From positions 6,142 to 70,141 of the forward strand of contig JAVBTR010000017.1 in NCBI GenBank assembly GCA_031556065.1: a stretch of DNA of 64,000 nt, given 5' to 3'. Below the pieces are notes generated by a model. That model searched no databases, was not told the origin of the DNA, and saw only the letters and a program-made list of their open reading frames with translations. Position 1 is the first letter of the stretch. Every line of letters starts with the position of its first letter. The DNA comes from JAVBTR01 sp031556065. Lineage in GTDB: Bacteria; Bacillota; Clostridia; Christensenellales; Aristaeellaceae. The translations under genes were made by a program, and so were the position numbers. Below, one piece after another: positions 52,919-61,517 of the stretch.

Positions 52919-53893
52919 GGAATCTTCCGGGGCAGCATCCAGGAGTTTCATGTTCATATACTTTTTGCTACCCCATTGAGTACCGGCCACGTGGCGTAAC
53001 CTGGCACAAACCAGCATAAGCGCAGAGTTTCCGTCCGGGAAAGCGCCCACGACTCTGGTGCGTCTGCGGATCTCCCGGTTGAGCCGCTCAATGACGTTGT
53101 TGGTTCGAATGCGTAACCAGTGCTCATAAGGGAAATCCATGTAGGTTAAGGTTTCTTCAATGCTGTCCTCGACCTTCTTCGCCGCCTCTTGCAGCTTCAT
53201 TTCCCTTAAAGTCTTTGCAACCTGCTTGGCCGTGTCGCGAGCGGCGGCTTTGCTTTCCTGGGCATGGATCGCTTTGAGCATCTTCGCCACCAGCTTCATT
53301 TTGGAGCGGGGCACGGTAGAGAACACGTTGCGGTAAAAGTGAACGGTACAACGCTGGTACTTAGCCTCAGGGTACACCTCACCGACGGCTTCCAGCATCC
53401 CAAGGCATTGTCGCCGATCACCAGCTTTACGCCCTCAAGGCCGCGTTCACGCAGCCATTGAAGAAAGCTGACCTAGCTGGCTTTGTCTTCCTTCATCCCC
53501 TCTGCCGCGCCTAATACCTCACGGTAGCCATCCTCATTCACACCAATGGCAACCAAGATACTCACGTTTTCGAATTCACCACCCCAGTTGCGTTTGAGAT
53601 AGATGCCATCTACATAGACGTATGCATATTTGCCGCCCTGAAGTAGCCGATTTCGCCATTCCTCGATGTGGACATAGGCCTTCTTGTTCAGTTCGCTAAT
53701 GGTAGACGGCGACACCTTGGTTCCCCAAAGGATTTCGGTGATATCCTCCACCCGGCGCACTGACACGCCTGCCAAGTACATCTCTATATGCTTCAACGCC
53801 AGCGTCGGGCGCAGCAACCCGAGTAAAGATGATTTGTCCATCTGAGGGCTCTTTACGAGCAAGCTGGCAAACTAATTCTTCAAACGCACTATT
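52907..53893 (-). pseudogene. Decayed IS256-type transposase
   Basis: Two fragments of one Mutator/IS256-family transposase. The upstream part (53862-53473) reads YVYVDGIYLKRNWGGEFENV with the first DDE Asp; after KEDKAS a TAG replaces an expected Trp codon. Then WLRERGLEGVKLVIGD is interrupted by a 1-nt loss, after which GMLEAVGEVYPEAKYQRCTV and HWLRIRTNNVIERLNREIRR continue to 52907. The N-terminal block is shortened (EELVCQLARKEP then a deletion of about 80 residues). At least three disabling changes, so inactive. Confidence 0.88.
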
Positions 53894-54502
53894 CTATGAT
53901 CCTTGAAAAGGTTTAATTGTCAACCAGTTCATATATATTCCACCTTGCGCTTATGAATTTAGATAGATAAATTATAACATAGTTGGGTATGAAAATCTCT
54001 CCCATTTAGTGATTTCTTCCCCCAAAACACACATTATTCTTACTGCTACTTTTTCTATCCGCCCACTCGTCGTAGTAGTACATCAATCCCTATAGTCGTA
54101 ATAATCGCTTGCTTCATGAGGAGCCCTCCCAATCTCAGACTTTTTTATCGGTGACCGCCCATTACTCATTGCCGATTCAGCTTGCTTAGTTACTCGAATG
54201 TAAGCGAATCCAATAATTCAGCCTGCGTAGATCGAACGCTACAAGGAGGAGACGGCTGACAGTTTCCGCAAACGAGCGTCGTAGCTCAAGCAGGGCACCG
54301 TCAGGCCGATTTCTCCTTCATTGTAGTTTAGGCATGAGCAACAGTTCAACGAGTTCTTCTCGTTTTATAGTGCCCGAATCAATAGTAGCAAGCAGGGCAT
54401 GTGCTACAGCACTATGCAAATTGCTTGTTGGAGGCAGCGCCTCCAATCCTCCTTGATCGCAGAATTGACATTCTGCGGCTACGCACTTTTTTCAAAAGCG
54501 CT
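53894..54502. other. Gap of gene remnants between transposase relic and mobilization genes
   Basis: No complete gene of usual size. On the minus strand a 40-residue frame ending at 54083 reads IRVTKQAESAMSNGRSPIK and EIGRAPHEASDYYDYRD, which looks like coding relic. Two hairpins lie just downstream of the hypothetical gene: TTGGAGGC/GCCTCCAA (about 54430-54448) and CGCAGAAT/ATTCTGCG (about 54459-54479). Confidence 0.4.
54318..54446 (-). CDS. Possible small protein of 42 aa
   Basis: TTG-started frame after AAGGAGGA reads LEALPPTSNLHSAVAHALL then ATIDSGTIKREELVELLLMP. Amphipathic and codon-like, with a strong though very close ribosome binding site. It may be a small element protein or a fragment. 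No family recognised. Confidence 0.25.
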   Translation of the reverse strand: MEALPPTSNLHSAVAHALLATIDSGTIKREELVELLLMPKLQ

Positions 54503-54961
54503 CTATTGCTCCGAGGACGAAGAAGTGGATTCATCAGTATCCACATTATTGGTTTTCTGTTCTCTAAGCGCAGCGATTTGGATGCTATCAACGAAATGAG
54601 TGGCATACCATTTTTCAACTTCTGCATTTCCGCTTTTACTAAATCTGAGCTGAATCACTGGCTTATGCCCCTGCCCGGTTGGCTTTTTTACAGCCCATCG
54701 CTTGTAATAGCAGAAGGAAGGTTTGAGATTATTGCTTTTCGCGTAAACACGCATCTCGTGCATCATCCGAGACAGCTTATGCAGGTTCACAGTGCAGACC
54801 GCCTCCAGATAGTTGACACGACCATAACGCCAATCCTCATACTTCTGTTTTGGCAACACTCCAATATCCATCATCACATCAACGGGCGTTGCATAACCCC
54901 GCTTGATAATCTGATGATACATGGAGGAATGGACCTTTCCAATTAGCTCTTTATCATTCAT
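54503..54961 (-). CDS. Conserved mobile-element protein of unknown function
   Basis: 152 aa: NDKELIGKVHSSMYHQIIKR, MDIGVLPKQKYEDWRYGRV, YKRWAVKKPTGQGHKP and FSKSGNAEVEKWYATHFVD. This protein type is seen near relaxases of clostridial conjugative elements; the role is not known. Two ATGs are near; ATG 54961 has 7-nt spacing from AGGAG and is preferred to 54967. Acidic Ser-rich tail. It follows the relaxase on the same strand. Confidence 0.75.
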   Translation of the reverse strand: MNDKELIGKVHSSMYHQIIKRGYATPVDVMMDIGVLPKQKYEDWRYGRVNYLEAVCTVNLHKLSRMMHEMRVYAKSNNLKPSFCYYKRWAVKKPTGQGHKPVIQLRFSKSGNAEVEKWYATHFVDSIQIAALREQKTNNVDTDESTSSSSEQ

Positions 54962-55030
54962 ACGCATACTCCTGTTTGTGTGATTAGTATAGCACGATCC
55001 GAGGATAACATCATCAGTAAAAAATAACGA

Positions 55031-56428
55031 TCACCGGGATTTATCATTTTTGTTCGGCTCATTTTCATTTACCATCAATATTTTTTGCACATTTGCTTTC
55101 ACAGTTTGTAATTCGCGCATTGCCTCCCGCGCCTGCCTGTAATCAGCATAGGCGGTTTTCTTTTCAGTCAACAATACGGCATACTCGCTTTGTAAACTTT
55201 TGACGGTCGGCAGCTTCTTAATGCCCAACTCATCAAATGCCTTTTTAGCAGCCTTATGAAGAAGTATCTCCTGCTCATGCTCTTGGGCATACTGCTTTGA
55301 ATAACCTGACTGACGATAGGCCGCATACACTTCCTTGGTGTTCATGTAATTAATGATGTGGGTTTTGAGTTTGTTGATCTCAGCCATGCGGGATTCTGCA
55401 TTTTTGATTTGAGTAGCCAGTGAATTAAAACGGTCAGATGAGTCAGCAGCTTTCGTTTTCAAGTCCGTATAATCCTTGATGCCATGCTCCGAAAGATAGG
55501 CAAGCGTCTGCGCCATCTGTTTTATATTGAAAACCTTTGCCCAACGCTCATACCCAGCACCCTTGCCCGCTTGCATCTTAGCCTGAATATCTACCAGCAA
55601 ATCAACCTTGTTATTCTGCTGATAAGCCTGCCTTTTATTGGAGGGCTTATGCTGACGCTGCCCGGAGAGAATCGCTCTAAGAACATCCTCGGAATAGTTT
55701 TCGCCTAAAGTATCCATCCGCTTGAAGCGCTTTTCTCCCGGCCCACGCAATGAAACCTGCTTGCCTTGCTTGACTTCATATCCGGCGTTTTGCAAAAGCA
55801 GGATGAGTGCATCGAAGTCAGCTGGCTTTTTAACAAGCGCGTCATCTATGGCAGAGCAGAGCCGTTCACGATAAGACAGCGGTTTCTTATCCCCTAACCA
55901 TCTATTATAGCTAACACCTTTATTCTGAGGATCAGTAATTACAGATAAGTTGTGTTCTAGACAAATCTGATCGCTCAGCCGCGCAACGGCTTGACCTGAT
56001 TTAATAAAGTTACGGAATTTGCAAGTGCAATCCAGCGATGTAGAGTTCCAAACAATATGGTTGTGAATGTGTGCTTTATCAATATGCGTTGCCACGATAA
56101 AGGCATGGTTGCTTTTCAGAAAACGCTTTGCAAGCTCGAAACCTATTTTATTGGCTTCTTCTGCTGAAACTTCTCCCGGTTTGAAAGACTGCCGCACTTG
56201 GTAGGCAATTACCTCATCCTTGCGCTCGCGCCCGGTAATCTCCTTATACTCACGTTTGGCCAGAAGAAATTCTGCATCAACAGTTTTAGGGTCGCAGGCA
56301 TATGAGGAGATCAACTCTCCGTTATCTGTTTTATCTGGATTCTTAATATAATCTGTTCGAGCCCTTAGGCATTGCGCAATTGTTTTCCCCTTATTTGTGT
56401 GCATGGCAATTAGTTTTGTAGTAGCCAA
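55031..56428 (-). CDS. Relaxase (MobA/VirD2-type, Pfam Relaxase)
   Basis: Nicks the transfer origin and carries DNA into the recipient. 465 aa. The metal-binding three-His motif is HIDKAHIHNHIVWNS, near residue 115; the N-terminal Tyr nucleophile candidate is in RTDYIKNP. The C-terminal half is a long coiled coil rich in Lys, Glu and Gln. The start is TTG at 56428, 7 nt after AAGGAGG. It lies downstream of MobC and the CD1845-type gene but separated from them by the 4-kb plus-strand insert. Confidence 0.92.
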   Translation of the reverse strand: MATTKLIAMHTNKGKTIAQCLRARTDYIKNPDKTDNGELISSYACDPKTVDAEFLLAKREYKEITGRERKDEVIAYQVRQSFKPGEVSAEEANKIGFELAKRFLKSNHAFIVATHIDKAHIHNHIVWNSTSLDCTCKFRNFIKSGQAVARLSDQICLEHNLSVITDPQNKGVSYNRWLGDKKPLSYRERLCSAIDDALVKKPADFDALILLLQNAGYEVKQGKQVSLRGPGEKRFKRMDTLGENYSEDVLRAILSGQRQHKPSNKRQAYQQNNKVDLLVDIQAKMQAGKGAGYERWAKVFNIKQMAQTLAYLSEHGIKDYTDLKTKAADSSDRFNSLATQIKNAESRMAEINKLKTHIINYMNTKEVYAAYRQSGYSKQYAQEHEQEILLHKAAKKAFDELGIKKLPTVKSLQSEYAVLLTEKKTAYADYRQAREAMRELQTVKANVQKILMVNENEPNKNDKSR

Positions 56429-56446
56429 ACGAAAACCTCCTTAAAG

Positions 56447-56498
56447 CAAAACGGCGGGCTGCATTACACAGACTGCCATTTTGTCATTCATCAATAAA
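56447..56498. repeat. Left copy of a hairpin repeat flanking the MerR-ABC insert
   Basis: About 50 bp starting AAAACGGCGGGCTGCATT and ending CATTCATCAATAA. It matches the copy at 60821-60872 at about 85 percent in the same orientation. The core forms an imperfect hairpin (GGC.GGCTG / CAGACTGCC). It lies upstream of the relaxase start and may contain an oriT or a terminator arm. Confidence 0.65.
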
Positions 56499-56535
56499 TA
56501 ACTTTGGAAAAGTGGCGAATAATTTTGAAAAGCAC

Positions 56536-56566
56536 TTGCTCATGACGTAACGTCATGTAGTATGAT
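56536..56566 (+). promoter_or_regulatory. MerR-type promoter with 19-bp spacer and palindromic operator
   Basis: TTGCTC (56536-56541), then exactly 19 bp, then TATGAT (56561-56566). The spacer holds the palindrome CATGACGTAACGTCATG (56541-56557), 8+1+8 bp, and is the hallmark of MerR-activated promoters whose spacing is too long for unassisted polymerase. The gene downstream encodes a MerR-family protein. Confidence 0.85.
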
Positions 56567-56584
56567 GTCTGTGAGGTGAATCAA

Positions 56585-57391
56585 ATGAGCACGAAGCAAT
56601 ACTCAGTTGGCGAAATTGCCAAATCTACGGGGCTAACGGTACGTACGCTCCAGCATTATGACAATATTGGGCTACTTCCTGCATCCGGCAGAACAGAAGG
56701 CGGTCGGCGCTTCTATACGGAAGCGGATCTGGTTAAGCTGACGCAGGTCGTATTTTATAGGTCGCTGGGGATACCCCTGGAGGATATTAAACTAAAGCAG
56801 ATTGAAACACCCACGCTGCCGCAGCTCAAGCAAACATTGGAAGGACACTATACCCTTCTAATGAAAAAGATAGACGCATTGCATTTGGCCATGTCAGTTA
56901 TGGAATCCTCGCTGGCGGTGATCCAGTCTGGCCACTACCCTCCCTTTGAGATGCTGACCAAGCTCATTCGCACAGTGGATGGCAGCAGTTTAAGTGATTG
57001 GATGGGGTTTGGATTCAGCCAGGATTTGTTGGGTCACTTAGAGGAAAGCGGCATTGCCACCCTGTCCGGGGCGATGGAGTTTTATCACGCGATCAGAGAG
57101 ATGATGGTGGAAGCGGCAACTCTGAGCGATACTGGCGTTTCTCCTCAGGATGAACGGTCACAAGAATTGGCCAAGCGATGGTGGGAATGGATCACCAGCA
57201 TGGTGGGCGGCAATGAAAAAGCATTTGGCGAATTGATGCAGGTTAATAAGGATCGTGCCACCTGGCCACAGGCAGACCGTCTGCTCTTTGAAACGGCAGA
57301 GCCATATTTAGAAGCATGCCTGGAGCAGTATTTTATTCTGAATCAAATCAATGTGCCGGAAGCGTTTATGAAGCAGGAGGGGCAGGTATGA
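56585..57391 (+). CDS. MerR family regulator with TipA-like ligand domain
   Basis: 268-aa activator. N-terminal MerR helix-turn-helix: YSVGEIAKSTGLTVRTLQHY, DNIGLLPASGRTEGGRRFY, then a dimerisation coiled coil and a C-terminal TipAS-type domain (DERSQELAKRWWEWITSMVGG) that binds antibiotic-like peptides in relatives. Autoregulation is likely from the palindromic promoter just upstream. GAGGTG precedes ATG 56585. The stop overlaps the ABC ATPase start as ATGA. Confidence 0.9.
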   Translation: MSTKQYSVGEIAKSTGLTVRTLQHYDNIGLLPASGRTEGGRRFYTEADLVKLTQVVFYRSLGIPLEDIKLKQIETPTLPQLKQTLEGHYTLLMKKIDALHLAMSVMESSLAVIQSGHYPPFEMLTKLIRTVDGSSLSDWMGFGFSQDLLGHLEESGIATLSGAMEFYHAIREMMVEAATLSDTGVSPQDERSQELAKRWWEWITSMVGGNEKAFGELMQVNKDRATWPQADRLLFETAEPYLEACLEQYFILNQINVPEAFMKQEGQV

Positions 57392-58299
57392 GCAGGGCAA
57401 TAGAGGTCGTAGATTTATCAAAAGCCTATGGGAAAAAGCAGGTACTGAGCGGTGTTTCATTTTCCCTTGAAAGAGGTGAAACCTTTGCGCTGTTGGGTGT
57501 AAACGGCGCTGGAAAGACCACGGCCATGGAGTGCGTTGAGGGGCTGCGCAAACCGGATAGTGGCATTATTTCTGTTTGTGGATATGATGCGGGCAAGGAA
57601 CTTCCATTGGTGCAAAAAGTGCTGGGCGTGCAGCTGCAAAGCACGGCGCTTAATGAAACCATGACCGTGAAGGAAGCCATGAAGCTGTTTTGCGCATGGC
57701 ACAAAAAGCCTTATCGCGGCGATTTGCTCAAGCGCTTCGATATGGATGGGGAGCATCTTGGGAAAACCTACGCGTCCCTTTCCACTGGGCGTAAGCGCAG
57801 ACTTCATTTGGCGCTGGCGCTGTGCCATGATCCTGAGGTAGTGATATTGGACGAACCCACGGCAGGGTTGGATGTGGAAGGCCGCCATGCGCTGCATGGG
57901 GAACTGCGGCGGCTCAAGTCGGCGGGTGTCAGTATTCTGATCGCTACCCATGATATGGCGGAAGCCGAGGCACTTGCCGATACTGTTGCTATTTTAAAAG
58001 ATGGTGTGATCGCAAGACAGGGCAGCCCGAGGGAGCTGACCGCTGGCGCGGACATTCAAAGCAGGGTGATCATCAAAACGCGCGATGCGTCGCTTTTGCA
58101 GTATTCCGAATCAGCCACCCTAAAACCGGAGCAATTGCCGGACAACTATCTTTCCTTCGGTTGCAAGGACGCTGCGGAGCTGTTGCTACCGTTGCTAACA
58201 CATATTCAACAAAGCCATGACGCGGTAGTTGACCTTCGGGTGGAACGCGCGAGCATTGAGGACATCTTTTTATCCGTTGCGGGAGGGAAGCTTGCATGA
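57388..58299 (+). CDS. ABC exporter ATP-binding protein (drug-type)
   Basis: 303 aa. Walker A LLGVNGAGKTTAME, signature YASLSTGRKRRLHLALALCH (a variant signature with SLSTGR in place of LSGGQ), Walker B VVILDEPTAGLD, H-loop ATHDM. Relatives export antibiotics or peptides. ATGA overlaps both neighbours, so MerR, ATPase and permease form one translationally coupled operon. GGAGGGGC precedes the ATG. Confidence 0.93.
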   Translation: MSRAIEVVDLSKAYGKKQVLSGVSFSLERGETFALLGVNGAGKTTAMECVEGLRKPDSGIISVCGYDAGKELPLVQKVLGVQLQSTALNETMTVKEAMKLFCAWHKKPYRGDLLKRFDMDGEHLGKTYASLSTGRKRRLHLALALCHDPEVVILDEPTAGLDVEGRHALHGELRRLKSAGVSILIATHDMAEAEALADTVAILKDGVIARQGSPRELTAGADIQSRVIIKTRDASLLQYSESATLKPEQLPDNYLSFGCKDAAELLLPLLTHIQQSHDAVVDLRVERASIEDIFLSVAGGKLA

Positions 58300-59015
58300 A
58301 GGCATTTATGAAGCAGCTAGTGATTCAATTTCGAGGTGATATGCGCGATAAAAGCGTATTGATGGTGTATTATATGGTGCCGCTGGTATTCTATCTGGTG
58401 ATGGCCAGCATTTTTAAGCTGCTGGGCCCGGAGGCAGACAAAACGATGGTAACGGCGCTCTCGATCTTCGCCATGTCGATGTCAGCTTATCTCGGGCTTC
58501 CGCAGACGCTTGTGCATGCGCGGGAAAACGGTGTATTAGAAGCTTATCGCGTTGCGGGCATTCCCGCATGGTCAATGCCGCTTGCCGCCATCCTTAACTC
58601 CTTTTTGCACATGATGATTGTAGCGGTGCTGATTCTATTGACCGCGCCAACCTTATTTCATGCGCAGCTCCCGGCCAGTATTCCCGCGCACTTGGGTGCC
58701 ATGGCGTTGATCGCCCTCTGTTCCGAGGCGCTGGGGGTGCTGCTCTCCTGCTTTGTTCGAAAGCAAAGCACACTGACGCTGGCGGGCCAATGCCTGTTCA
58801 TGCCAACGATCCTACTCTCCGGCATCATGTTTCCCGCAAGCCTTTTGCCCAAGCCCATGCAAATTGCGGCGGAAATCCTGCCCGCAACCCAAGGTATGCG
58901 CCTGCTGGGAAACGGCGCGGTGAATCTTTTGCCTTTTGGTGTGCTGATGGGAATAACCATAGCAGCATTTGCGGCTTCGGTTTTTCTCTTTCGGAAGATC
59001 AGCAGGAAAGCATAG
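58296..59015 (+). CDS. ABC-2 type permease of the exporter
   Basis: 239-aa integral membrane protein with six hydrophobic segments and an ABC-2 signature-like segment (LSGIMFPASLLPKPMQI). Partner of the preceding ATPase; together a MerR-controlled efflux system carried as element cargo. No other domain. Coupled by ATGA. Confidence 0.9.
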   Translation: MKAFMKQLVIQFRGDMRDKSVLMVYYMVPLVFYLVMASIFKLLGPEADKTMVTALSIFAMSMSAYLGLPQTLVHARENGVLEAYRVAGIPAWSMPLAAILNSFLHMMIVAVLILLTAPTLFHAQLPASIPAHLGAMALIALCSEALGVLLSCFVRKQSTLTLAGQCLFMPTILLSGIMFPASLLPKPMQIAAEILPATQGMRLLGNGAVNLLPFGVLMGITIAAFAASVFLFRKISRKA

Positions 59016-59114
59016 CGCAGAAGTCCGGGATGACGGCTCATGGTATTACTCCTTCGGCATCCGTGTCGGAGGAGTATTTGTATGGCGTCTGTGCGTTTTA
59101 CCCCATGAGTTGAT

Positions 59115-59143
59115 TTGACCATTTTATATGCGTATGCTATATT
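59115..59143 (+). promoter_or_regulatory. Promoter of the 59202 operon
   Basis: TTGACC (59115-59120), 17-bp spacer, TATATT (59138-59143). It shows that the reading frame starting at 59115 is not the real start of the downstream gene. Confidence 0.7.
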
Positions 59144-59201
59144 CTTCATATGCAGCTATGGGATGTGGTCGCACACCATGGCTAAAGGAGAAGTTTTCAT
59201 A

Positions 59202-59609
59202 ATGGCACAGATAGCAGCCAGCGTAACACAGTGGCCAGCGGATATCATGGAGAACTACCGATGGCTGGATGAAAGTCTACAAAGCCAAAAGGCCACTGTA
59301 AAGGAATTTCAACCTGCATGGCAGGCTTTCAAATACATGCTGCGGGGCAAGATGTATGCCTATATCGGCGTGAATGACCAAAACAACAGGCCAATCATCA
59401 CCATGAAGTTAGAACCTGCCTATAGCGACTTGCTGCGCCATGAATATGCTGACATTGAACCTGGTTATTACATGAACAAGACACATTGGAGCACAGTGTA
59501 TTTGGACGGCGAGGTGCCATATGATGTAGTGATCCACATGGTATCTGCCGCTTATGCACTGATGTTTTCATCACTCAGTAAGAAAGTCCAACGGGAGATA
59601 TCCTTATAA
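59202..59609 (+). CDS. Hypothetical protein, possibly MmcQ/YjbR-like
   Basis: 135 aa, with a fold resembling the YjbR/MmcQ-like small proteins: WQAFKYMLRGKMYAYIGV, then NNRPIITMKLEPAYSDLLR, GYYMNKTHWSTVYLDGEVP and a C-terminal helix. These have a possible DNA-binding (CyaY-like) fold with unknown role. ATG 59202 after AAAGGAGAAG is chosen over 59178. Not near any clear partner. Confidence 0.55.
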   Translation: MAQIAASVTQWPADIMENYRWLDESLQSQKATVKEFQPAWQAFKYMLRGKMYAYIGVNDQNNRPIITMKLEPAYSDLLRHEYADIEPGYYMNKTHWSTVYLDGEVPYDVVIHMVSAAYALMFSSLSKKVQREISL

Positions 59610-59625
59610 AAAAGGGGCAAAGCAT

Positions 59626-60207
59626 ATGATAAACGGAGATAAAACCAAATTGGTTCCAGCTACATTAGGTGACAGACGAGAAATATATGAGTGGTGCTTC
59701 CAATCGGAAACCACCAAATATCATGCTGGGCCGCCTGATTATCCCAACAACCCAATTCCGACATATGAAGAATTTTGCTCATCCGATGATGGGGGCTATA
59801 CCGAGTATTACTTCACAGGAGAAAAACTGAACGATGGAAGGGGCTTTCTTATTCTGCATGAAGATAAGCCTATCGGCTTTATCAGCTACTGCGCCTTTCA
59901 CTTGAAACCGAGGATGGCTGAACTTGATATTTGGATGAATTCCGAGGCTAACTGTGGAAACGGGTTTGGCGTTGACGCTTTGATTTCCCTTGGTGATTAT
60001 TTGAACAAGGAAATGGGCATTCAGGAACTCATCATTGCGCCATCCATCAAAAACACAAGAGCTGTTAGAGCCTATGAAAAAGCCGGGTTTAAGAAAACAG
60101 ACAAGCCAATGACCTCCTTTTTGTCGGATGCTTATACATTGCTTTTTGGTAATGGTGACTATGGCGTAGACGAAACCGCTATTTTGGTAAGGCAATTTGC
60201 CTTATAG
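59626..60207 (+). CDS. GNAT family acetyltransferase
   Basis: 193 aa cytosolic N-acetyltransferase. Motifs: DKPIGFISYCAFHLKPRMAE (strands 4-5), LDIWMNSEANCGNGFGVDAL (acetyl-CoA loop, Q/RxxGxG variant NCGNGFG) and NTRAVRAYEKAGFKK. The style is of aminoglycoside acetyltransferase AAC(6')-like enzymes; without a search I cannot say whether it is a resistance gene. Starts 16 bp after the previous gene. Confidence 0.8.
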   Translation: MINGDKTKLVPATLGDRREIYEWCFQSETTKYHAGPPDYPNNPIPTYEEFCSSDDGGYTEYYFTGEKLNDGRGFLILHEDKPIGFISYCAFHLKPRMAELDIWMNSEANCGNGFGVDALISLGDYLNKEMGIQELIIAPSIKNTRAVRAYEKAGFKKTDKPMTSFLSDAYTLLFGNGDYGVDETAILVRQFAL

Positions 60208-60247
60208 AAAATTGACACCAGGAGGATAGGATTATGAGGCGTAATGT

Positions 60248-60736
60248 GTGGTTATAAGCTGTCCGATGGGAAATGTAAAGATAACCATTGATGGTGTAAA
60301 TTTTGATTACGTTGCCGAACCATTACCTAAACGCACAAAGTGGTTTGAGGTAGATGGCAGGTATAGGGTTAGAGTGCCTGTTCCAGTCTCCGAGGATAGA
60401 TCAAAGATTAACTGCTTTTTGGATTTTCCCGAATCAAAGGACATAACTGGTGGAGCAGACAGCGGCCAGGATCTTGCGCTTGTTAGTTTTGACATGGAGG
60501 ATACTAAAGTAAGCATAGGGACAATAGGCGATCTGTTTCAATTTCGATATGATTATATGGCGAATGGGATTAGCGTTTCTATACCAACAAGTTATGGCAA
60601 AGACCATGTATACTTTGCAATAGCTTGGTTGAAGATGATCGATAAGGAGCGACAAGATATTTATACATGGTTTGCGGCTGATCCATCATATTTTGGCTAC
60701 GAGGAGATATCACACACGACAGAGATCCAGGGTTGA
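60248..60736 (+). CDS. Hypothetical protein, probable frameshifted start
   Basis: 162-codon frame with no recognised domain (KITIDGVNFDYVAEPLPK, FAIAWLKMIDKERQDIYTW). The frame begins with GTG 60248 without a ribosome binding site, while an AGGAGG and ATG at 60234 run into a stop after 7 codons. Removing one TG from GTGTGG near 60246 would join the ATG to the main frame (MRRNVVISCPMGN). It looks like a 2-bp slippage, so start and function are uncertain. Confidence 0.5.
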   Translation: MVISCPMGNVKITIDGVNFDYVAEPLPKRTKWFEVDGRYRVRVPVPVSEDRSKINCFLDFPESKDITGGADSGQDLALVSFDMEDTKVSIGTIGDLFQFRYDYMANGISVSIPTSYGKDHVYFAIAWLKMIDKERQDIYTWFAADPSYFGYEEISHTTEIQG

Positions 60737-60820
60737 TTTAACCTATTCCAGCAAAAACCTGTGAAGCTGATTTCATGTCAAGAGAACAATGCATGGCGGA
60801 TGAACGATAGCACATTCACT

Positions 60821-60872
60821 AAAATGGCGGTCTGCATTACACAGACCGCCATTTGCCGTTCATCAATAGTAA
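60821..60872. repeat. Right copy of the hairpin repeat flanking the MerR-ABC insert
   Basis: AAAATGGCGGTCTGCATTAC and the following bases carry a near-perfect hairpin GGCGGTCTG/CAGACCGCC, with the arms reaching AAATGGC/GCCATTT. It matches 56447-56498 in the same orientation. It lies just after the CD1845-type gene on the minus strand and may act as its terminator or part of an origin of transfer. Confidence 0.65.
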
Positions 60873-61159
60873 ACAATATCTTGAAACCAGCACCACAGAT
60901 CATCTACCCGATTTAGCAACCAGTCCGCCGCCAGCGGGATTCCGTATGGGCTTATGAGAAATGCGACAACCAGCACGATAATACCACTGGTTTTGTCAGC
61001 GACAAAGAATCCCAAGATCCCGAATGGTACGAGCAGCCCTGCCGCAAGCCCCAGTAAGGAGGATGAGATGGAGATCGTGAATATCAGAAAAAGAATAATG
61101 ATTTTCAATACCAACATAACAGGTGCCAATATGATGCGCAGTAACCATTTGAAAAACAT
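60863..61159 (-). CDS. CD1845-family small membrane protein
   Basis: 98 aa. Two to three hydrophobic helices (MFFKWLLRIILAPVMLVLKI, then LLGLAAGLLVPFGILGFFVA, then GIIVLVVAFLISPYGIPLAA) and a short charged C-terminus. This is the CD1845-type protein regularly found beside MobC in CTn5/Tn1549-like elements; function unknown, perhaps in transfer. 13 bp after MobC, same strand. Confidence 0.85.
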   Translation of the reverse strand: MFFKWLLRIILAPVMLVLKIIILFLIFTISISSSLLGLAAGLLVPFGILGFFVADKTSGIIVLVVAFLISPYGIPLAADWLLNRVDDLWCWFQDIVYY

Positions 61160-61172
61160 AAAGCCATCCTCC

Positions 61173-61517
61173 TTATTCCAGCGAACCCAACCGGGTCAAT
61201 AGATTGTTTAAGCCCTTCCAAAGCATTTCCTGCTGCTGATGAATGTCCTTCAGATCAACCTCATACACCCGACCATTTTCGTTGGCACGCTTGGCCAGTT
61301 GATTGAGGTTATTGCCCATCCGGCGCATGAGTGAAATCATTTCCTTAAGCTCAGGCAGATCCAGCTTTAAAATATAGCCTTGGAGAGCCATCTTGCGCAG
61401 GTATGCGCTTACATTTGTGGTCCCTATCTGCGCCATCTTTTGTTCGATCAACGCCTGCTCAGCCTCCGTGATGTAAAAAACTGTCCTGATATTTCGAATT
61501 CGTTTTTTCATATTCAT
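61173..61517 (-). CDS. mobC: MobC-like mobilization (relaxosome) protein
   Basis: 114 aa. Ribbon-helix-helix-like N-terminus (VFYITEAEQALIEQKMAQ) and NVSAYLRKMALQGYI, MRRMGNNLNQLAKRANENG typical of MobC family. It helps the relaxase bind oriT. The frame extends to 61544, but ATG 61517 overlaps the stop of the upstream gene (TAATG), so the shorter start is chosen. Confidence 0.9.
   Translation of the reverse strand: MNMKKRIRNIRTVFYITEAEQALIEQKMAQIGTTNVSAYLRKMALQGYILKLDLPELKEMISLMRRMGNNLNQLAKRANENGRVYEVDLKDIHQQQEMLWKGLNNLLTRLGSLE

Noticed and set aside
52850..53930. Terminal inverted repeats of the IS256 relic
   Set aside because: Sequences such as GTACTGTCAAGAATC and GGTTGACAATTAAACC are only loosely alike, so no ends are claimed.
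59115..59201. N-terminal extension of the 59202 gene with a membrane helix
   Set aside because: A TTGACC-17-TATATT promoter lies inside this stretch and the ribosome binding site fits ATG 59202.
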